From the NCBI RefSeq assembly GCF_033568475.1, contig NC_133120.1:174995991-175059990 (forward strand): a stretch of DNA of 64,000 nucleotides, written 5' to 3'. Shown here piece by piece: positions 57,960 to 64,000 of this stretch; the first letter of the stretch is position 1; every line of letters begins with the position of its first letter. Origin of the DNA: Henckelia pumila. Its lineage: Eukaryota > Streptophyta > Magnoliopsida > Lamiales > Gesneriaceae. The notes under the pieces were generated by a model. The model saw only the letters and a list, made by a program, of their open reading frames with translations. It was not told where the DNA came from and searched no databases. The position numbers and the translations under genes were made by a program.

Positions 57960-60900
57960 TGTGATGACCCGAGTTCTAATCTCTCATTAATCAACACTAT
58001 TAGACAATAATCAAAGTCTAAACAATTAATCAACAATGCTAGACAATAATCAAAGTCTAAACAAAAGAACAATTTTTTTTTTTTTTTTCCAAATGGATTG
58101 CCCTGCGCACGCGCGGCCTGTCCTCTCGCGCGCGCGCCGGCACCCAAACCCGAAACTCAAAGGGTTGGCTAGCGCGCGCGCGAGCAGGAGCTCGCCCGTG
58201 CGCCGGCCACTGCACTCGAAACAAAATGTTGGCTCAGCTGCTGTCAAAAATGAAATCAAGCCTACAATTGATTCAAGATCATCTCCTACAAAAGTCTAGA
58301 CATGGTTTAATCAATCATAACATCTAACATGCATTCTAACATGCTATAATTGTTAGGAATAAACCATTCCAAGGCTTTACAACATAATCAAAATCTCATA
58401 AACATGCAATAATCTTGTCATATAAAAACTAGTTCAAGATACAACATGTTGGAGTTAAATATTTGAAACATTACTCAAATTTCAAATATAATAACAAGAC
58501 CTTTAGATCATCCTTAACAAGTCTTGATACAAGTAACTTCTAAAATGATCATGTTTACGACTCAATAAACTTCATGACAGTTCAAACAACTCCTAACTCG
58601 GATCCTCACACTATATCTCTTCAATCCTTGTTCTTCATGATTGCTTTTGCCCTGTTCCAATCCCCCTATTGCAATGACACATACAACAAAACAATAGCCG
58701 GATAACTCCGGTGAGAAATATATTTCCCAATAAAAGCAACTAAACATGCATATCAAACATATATCAAGATCATGATATAACAGTAAATACAATGCATGTT
58801 TTCAAAACAAGGTTCATTTCATCATTCGTCGGTTGGGATCCCGAGAAGTAGATATCATAACTAATCCACCGACTCTCCCGCTCGAGGTGGGGTTACTTAT
58901 CTTTCTTCTCTAGACTTTGAAACAATCATATATGCAAATCAGACGCTAGGCTAAATCAACCACCCAGGCCATACATATACAATCCTTCAAATCGTCTATT
59001 CGAACGTTTCCGTTCATTTCAAAATCAAGGAATAAGTCTTCAAGATGAATGCAACATATATCATTATCAAAGCATTCATAACATCAAAAACGTATTTAAT
59101 AACTCAAAGGAAAACACATAAGAGCAATTAAGAAAACAAGTATGTGATTTAAGGGAACTCGATACAAACCATCTCGAGTTGTAATCCCAATCAAATCGTA
59201 GTCCACTTTTACCTTCGTATATTGTCCGTTCTGAATTCTTCAACCTCAAACATGTACATCCATCTTCGTTCAATTCAATCCTTTCAGAATCGAGTCAAAA
59301 TCATCAGCACATCTTCAATCAAACCATTTCAAATTTCAAGCGAACTTCCTCGGTTCACTATTCGACTTCTTGAGTTGCTTGAGCTCGTAGCATGTCTGAA
59401 ATATACAGATTGCATCTAACAAAATCAGTATACAATCCCAAGTTCATTAGCTCAATCGTAGACTATCCATATGGTTTCAAAACATAACCAATCATCGTAG
59501 CGATTGACAATCGGGAATCGTTACGGTATCGAATTCATTTCTAATTTCAATTCAATTCATACAGCTTTTCAAATCAATACTACATCGTTTGAATCTTCAA
59601 AACAGTAGCTAAACATATCAAATAACATCTTATCTCGACAATCATCTATCAAACTTGTCTCAAAACATCAATCGACGGCATAACGACTGAAAATCGGTAA
59701 CCGACGAAATATCGTATTCGAATTCAATCTCATCTCAACATATGTGATCATAAACCAGACAAATAACCACATACCAGCAGCTAAAATTTCGAGAATACAT
59801 GCTGGAGAATCCATACGATTCATTCAAAACTAAATCTTCAATCCGGTTTCGAATATAAACTAAACAACACGTCAAGAACAAGATCATATGCTCATGTACT
59901 GATCTCTGCAAATTTCGTTCTACAAAACATACTTAAAGTACTCAGAAACTTACATCAAATCGAAGTACTCGTCTCAAGGATTCCAGAACATCTTTCGGAA
60001 TCGAAATCGGACGAACGGATCAAAAGTTACGGCATTTTGAAAATCGGAAAATCAACCAAAATGAAAAACGAGAAGGGTTCTCGGCTTCCACTGTTCAACT
60101 TTTGAATTTCATATGCAGCCTACACGTTTCACTCCTGAATTTAAGACTTAAAATCGGATATGTATTGAGTAAATTGCAATTTAGTCCCTAAAACTTCATA
60201 AAGTGCAATTCAGTCCTCGGCCTTCGTTTTAATTCAATTTCAATCCTACATAATTTAAGAATATTAGAATTTAAATCAAAACTCTAAATATTCCCAAATT
60301 AAATATACTCGGATTAAAAGTAAATTAAATTCGGATTAATTAAATAATCCTGGCTATTTGCAATTTAGCCCTTCAACGTCGATAATTGCAAATCACTCCC
60401 TGATTAGGTTAAATCTTCAAAATTCATCTTCTTTAATTTTCGAAACATGGAATTAAATCTTCAATTCCATAAATATTCAAATCGAATATTTATTCTTTTA
60501 CTTTAAGAATTCTCGGAATTTAATTCTCAAAATCCACATATTCTCAAATTAAATATTTTCAGCTCGGAAATTAAATCTATCATTTTCATAACTCCTCAAA
60601 TCAATGTTAGCCCATAATATGGAGTTTAATTCTCAAATTCCATAATTACTAATTGACTATTTTCGGGCCTTACAATTCCTCCCCTCTAAGAAATGATTTC
60701 GCCCTCGAAATCGTAGTCACGCCAAATATCAAATCTGATAGACTGAATGAATATCTGAAGTTATTCTCACTTCAATCATCAGTTGTATTCAAATACTGCA
60801 AAGAATTCTCTCTGAGTTGTTTCTATTCTAAATCAAGAATCTGTCGAATATTCGACTTACCTCGGAATATTTTCATTAGTCCTCTTGTCTGATTCAAGTA

Positions 60901-63264
60901 CACAGAAGGAATCTATCAATACTTCCTTACTTTAGATACATGAAACAATTCAGAATCATTGTATTAAGCTGAAAAGAATAAATCTTTTCTATCCTCGATT
61001 CCATCTGACATCTTCTTCAATGAAGTTCAATATTCACCTTCATATTTTGATTCTGTAAATGAAATTCTATGAATTGAATGATGTTTCACGAATAACTTTT
61101 TCCGCTTAACTAATCAGTTTTAGCTTCATAAGATATATCTATCATTCAATTACCAATTCTGGTTCTTCTTTTCCGTTTTCTTCTATACAGATTCATCGTC
61201 AAATTCGTTGTGTATCTCAAATCAAACTCGACCTGATATCGACAAATCATGTCTGATCTGATGTCATATACCTCGGTAATACCATTTCAACCCAAGAAAT
61301 CGGATTTCTTTTCATCATAGCATCATATCATTAACTCAAAATTGGCTCAATAGCTATTACAGGAATTATAATCCTCAAGTGGCAACATATCAAATCAAAT
61401 AATACCGAATCAGGTATTAAAGTTCTGAGAATATCGTCAATATGTGGAAAATCGACTCAGATAATCCATCAATCGAATTCAACTCTCAGATCATCAGTCA
61501 ATCAATCGATGCCACATCCTGTCAAATAAATCTAAAGTCTTAATTCGGACAATAGATTTATTCCTGTACTTTCTTAATATCTCTATCGTCTTCACAAATC
61601 TGAATGGATAGCTGTTCGTCACATCTCATACAGAGTATTCGGCCAAATTCTGATTAGTCTATTCAGACTATCAATTAATCAGAGTATAATATGTTGTAGT
61701 CACAGATTTCAAAGTCTTCAAAACTGTGGATAATCGATATTATATCAGATAAAAAGGTTCATTCTTACCAATTCGATTCATCATCTCTGACTCTTCTTCC
61801 CATTCAAGGATAATGTATTGTACCTTTTTCTCAAAAAGTACTCAATGTCTTCGGATCTTCTGTATTACAACGTAATAGTAAACCCAAATGTTTCAATCTG
61901 AAACATTATTTCCTGGCTTACTGTTCATCTTGCAACGAATTTAATCATAATCCAGTGACTTGTTCATACAGACAGATCATCGTATACAGTAATGTTCATG
62001 AATCAATTCATAACTACCACCTGTTTACCTCATCTATACTGTTTCATCACGGTAGTTGTGGCAAAATATTCGTTCAAATTATAATCTTGGTTCAATGTTT
62101 GGAGTCTCCAAACTAATACTGAATTCATCTGATCAACGATTTTCAATTTCATCAGAAATTTTCTGTACATTTAACTTCACAAACGTACTAATTCTGTTAC
62201 TTCTATTTGCTTTATCAAAAGATAAAACAATTATCAAATGAATATCGAATTCATAGTTGTGCAATTCTTCAAATTCGGATATCTCTTTTCGGAAATATCA
62301 AGCACAATCAACTAACCAATCATAATATAATTCATTCATTCGGATCTGAGGCTTCAATTCATATCTCAATCTGGCATTCTGTACTGAATTCTAATCATTT
62401 CAGTTTACTTTCTGTGTTGCTTTTATCTTCTGAACAAGTCTGCCTTACTTCCAATCGAAAAACAATCAGTCTGCTTGGTGTTATATTCATCTGAATATTC
62501 AAATCAGAATACACAGAAATCTGAAATCAATTCATCGGATGCCTATTTCATTCCTTATTCATATCTCCAAATACCGACAAATCATATCATCTAACCCAAA
62601 AATCAGGGATCATATTCAAATTCTTCTATCAGTTACGAGTCACAATCTTAAATACGCCGAAATAACATCAAAGGATCAATAATTCTCAAAATCAAAAGAA
62701 ATAAATCAAGATTGAGAAAATCCCTCAATCAAGGTCATCCAAAATCGAATCTTCTGGATAACAAACTCTGCAAAGTGAAAACAACTCACTTGCATCACAT
62801 AACTCAGAATGAGTAAATCACTCAGGCTCCATGAACAAAACAAAGAGAGCCACTCGAAATAAAATATTTCAAGAATTATATGTCCAAATGATGTATTCGA
62901 TTCAGCATAATCACAGAAAAGACTCATCTGTAACTGATTTTCATATCATCATCTATCTTTCTGTTAAACCTCAAGATTAATCTTCAATTCATAACTCATC
63001 AAGTCGGTAATTCATAAATTCTTCAATTATTCAATTCAATATTGAATTCCAGTTCACAACTTAAACTAAAGTCAAATCTTACTAGAATATATCTGTAATC
63101 TCTATTCAGTAGCATACTTATCAATGCTAATTTAGATCTTGAACATATCTCGTGCATCGAATATCCTAATTTCGGCATATTTCTGTAATCAAACATCAAA
63201 TATCAAATCAAAATAATAGAATCTTAAGTCGAGATTCTATATCATCATATACATATGCATATCA
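57960..63264 (-). mobile_element. LARD copy 2 (3' LTR plus 2.6 kb of interior)
   Basis: The LTR is 57960-60674, then interior 60675-63264 matching 45876-48466. It sits at exactly the same pol position as copy 1. By eye its LTR differs from 43162-45875 at about eight places, fewer than the two LTRs of copy 1 differ from each other, and shares CCCGAAACTC and AATCGTCTATTC with the 3' LTR rather than the 5' LTR. It is cut at 63265 by a copia A-type LTR. Confidence 0.93.
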
Positions 63265-64000
63265 TGTAAGAGTGGGTGCCCAGTGAGCCAACTGTGTGGC
63301 TATGGGCTTTGATGACTTTTTGTATAAACAATCTTTTGTTTAATATTATTTACACTTTTATTAATGGCAATGACTTTATATTACTTCATATTGTTATATT
63401 GTGATATACTATTGTTGTTTTGATAAAGACCTTGAATATACTATAGTGTATGTAAGATGTGGTAGAACATGGGGATGTCTATCATGAAATACATCTTATA
63501 GTCACTGTATATTCTAAAACCGTTCCTAGTCGATTGAGCCGTCCGATAATAAGGATAAGGATCGCTCGAGTTTGAGACTAGCATTTGCGATGCGGAGTAC
63601 CACGTTTCATTGGTAGGGAACATGGAGATGTTCGAAGCATGCAAATGGATATTCATAGGATGAATAATCGAACTACCCTATCCGGACTTTCCAAGTGGTT
63701 ATCACTTATCGAGTGGATAAAGTCCGCGGTTTTGGTTGTACACCATTAGTCCTTACGACTTGAAACATCATGGAGACTCTATATGCTAGTGCTGTGCTTT
63801 GACTCGTTTACCAACTCTATGGGGGTCATCAGGTGTCGAGATTGGGTACAGTTACGACACATATAGGAGTCAATGCATTGTTGTCAAGGATTCACCACAT
63901 ACTTGCGAGTGTGGATATCCTATGCGATCTGAGGAGATATTAGTGTGACAAATCTCTGGCCAGAGTACTTGATGTGATTTAAGAAATTGTTTCTTAGTAG
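63265..64000 (+). mobile_element. Copia family A LTR, 5' part (plus orientation)
   Basis: It starts TGTAAGAGTGGGTGCCCAGT inside LARD copy 2 and matches the reverse complement of the region ending at 40753, with more differences than the copia A LTR pair, so it is another family member. Its last 130 bases overlap in content with the start of this window. It runs off the right edge. Confidence 0.92.

Overview
This is plant nuclear DNA, almost certainly from an angiosperm and probably a eudicot. It is AT-rich, has a spliced plant gamma-glutamyl hydrolase gene and an FAR1-related (FRS) gene, and is crowded with Ty1/copia and Ty3/gypsy LTR retrotransposons, hAT and Tourist-like MITEs, a Helitron-like element and a decayed plant pararetrovirus fragment. 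Nothing here allows a species call.

Layout. 1-7.0 kb: the 3' part of a copia LTR (family A), a broken caulimovirid movement-protein fragment, a 3'-truncated gypsy element on the minus strand (gag, primer-binding site, 5' LTR), and a related LTR head-to-head on the plus strand. 7.0-10.1 kb: AT-rich spacer with short duplications, an AT microsatellite and a non-autonomous hAT element with perfect 8-bp target duplications. 10.1-16.4 kb: a nearly complete copia element (family B, plus strand) with both LTRs and a single gag-pol frame broken by two nonsense codons. 17.0-23.2 kb: a gamma-glutamyl hydrolase gene whose ten coding exons join in frame to 372 residues; element B ends about 600 bp upstream of its start. 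23.4 kb: a tiny Tourist-like MITE. 26.1-28.2 kb: an FRS transcription-factor gene on the minus strand. 28.3-37.5 kb: tandem duplications, an old gypsy-type LTR relic, palindromic MITEs, a Helitron-like element carrying a spliced RPA-like fragment, and a decayed RNase H-like coding region split by a 1.1-kb hAT element.

37.5-64 kb is a deep nest. An RNase H-like pseudogene is cut by a gypsy-type LTR (37477); that LTR is cut by copia family A (38913, minus strand); the A integrase region is cut by a 9.4-kb element with 2.7-kb LTRs and no coding capacity (43162-52591, LARD type, 5-bp duplication TGGCC). A block starting in the A pol gene and ending in the A 5' LTR, 14,798 bp long, then appears to have been tandemly duplicated through a 4-bp microhomology at 56580-56583. 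The second copy is cut by another family A LTR at 63265, which runs off the window.

Only two loci look like functioning cellular genes: the hydrolase (folate and antifolate polyglutamate turnover, vacuole or secretory route) and the FRS protein (a domesticated MULE transposase). The rest is mobile DNA in different stages of decay. The most useful observations are the LARD element and its duplication, the pararetroviral fragment, the Helitron/RPA-like pair, the CpG-rich repeated palindromes inside several LTRs, and the strong hairpin in the family A leader.
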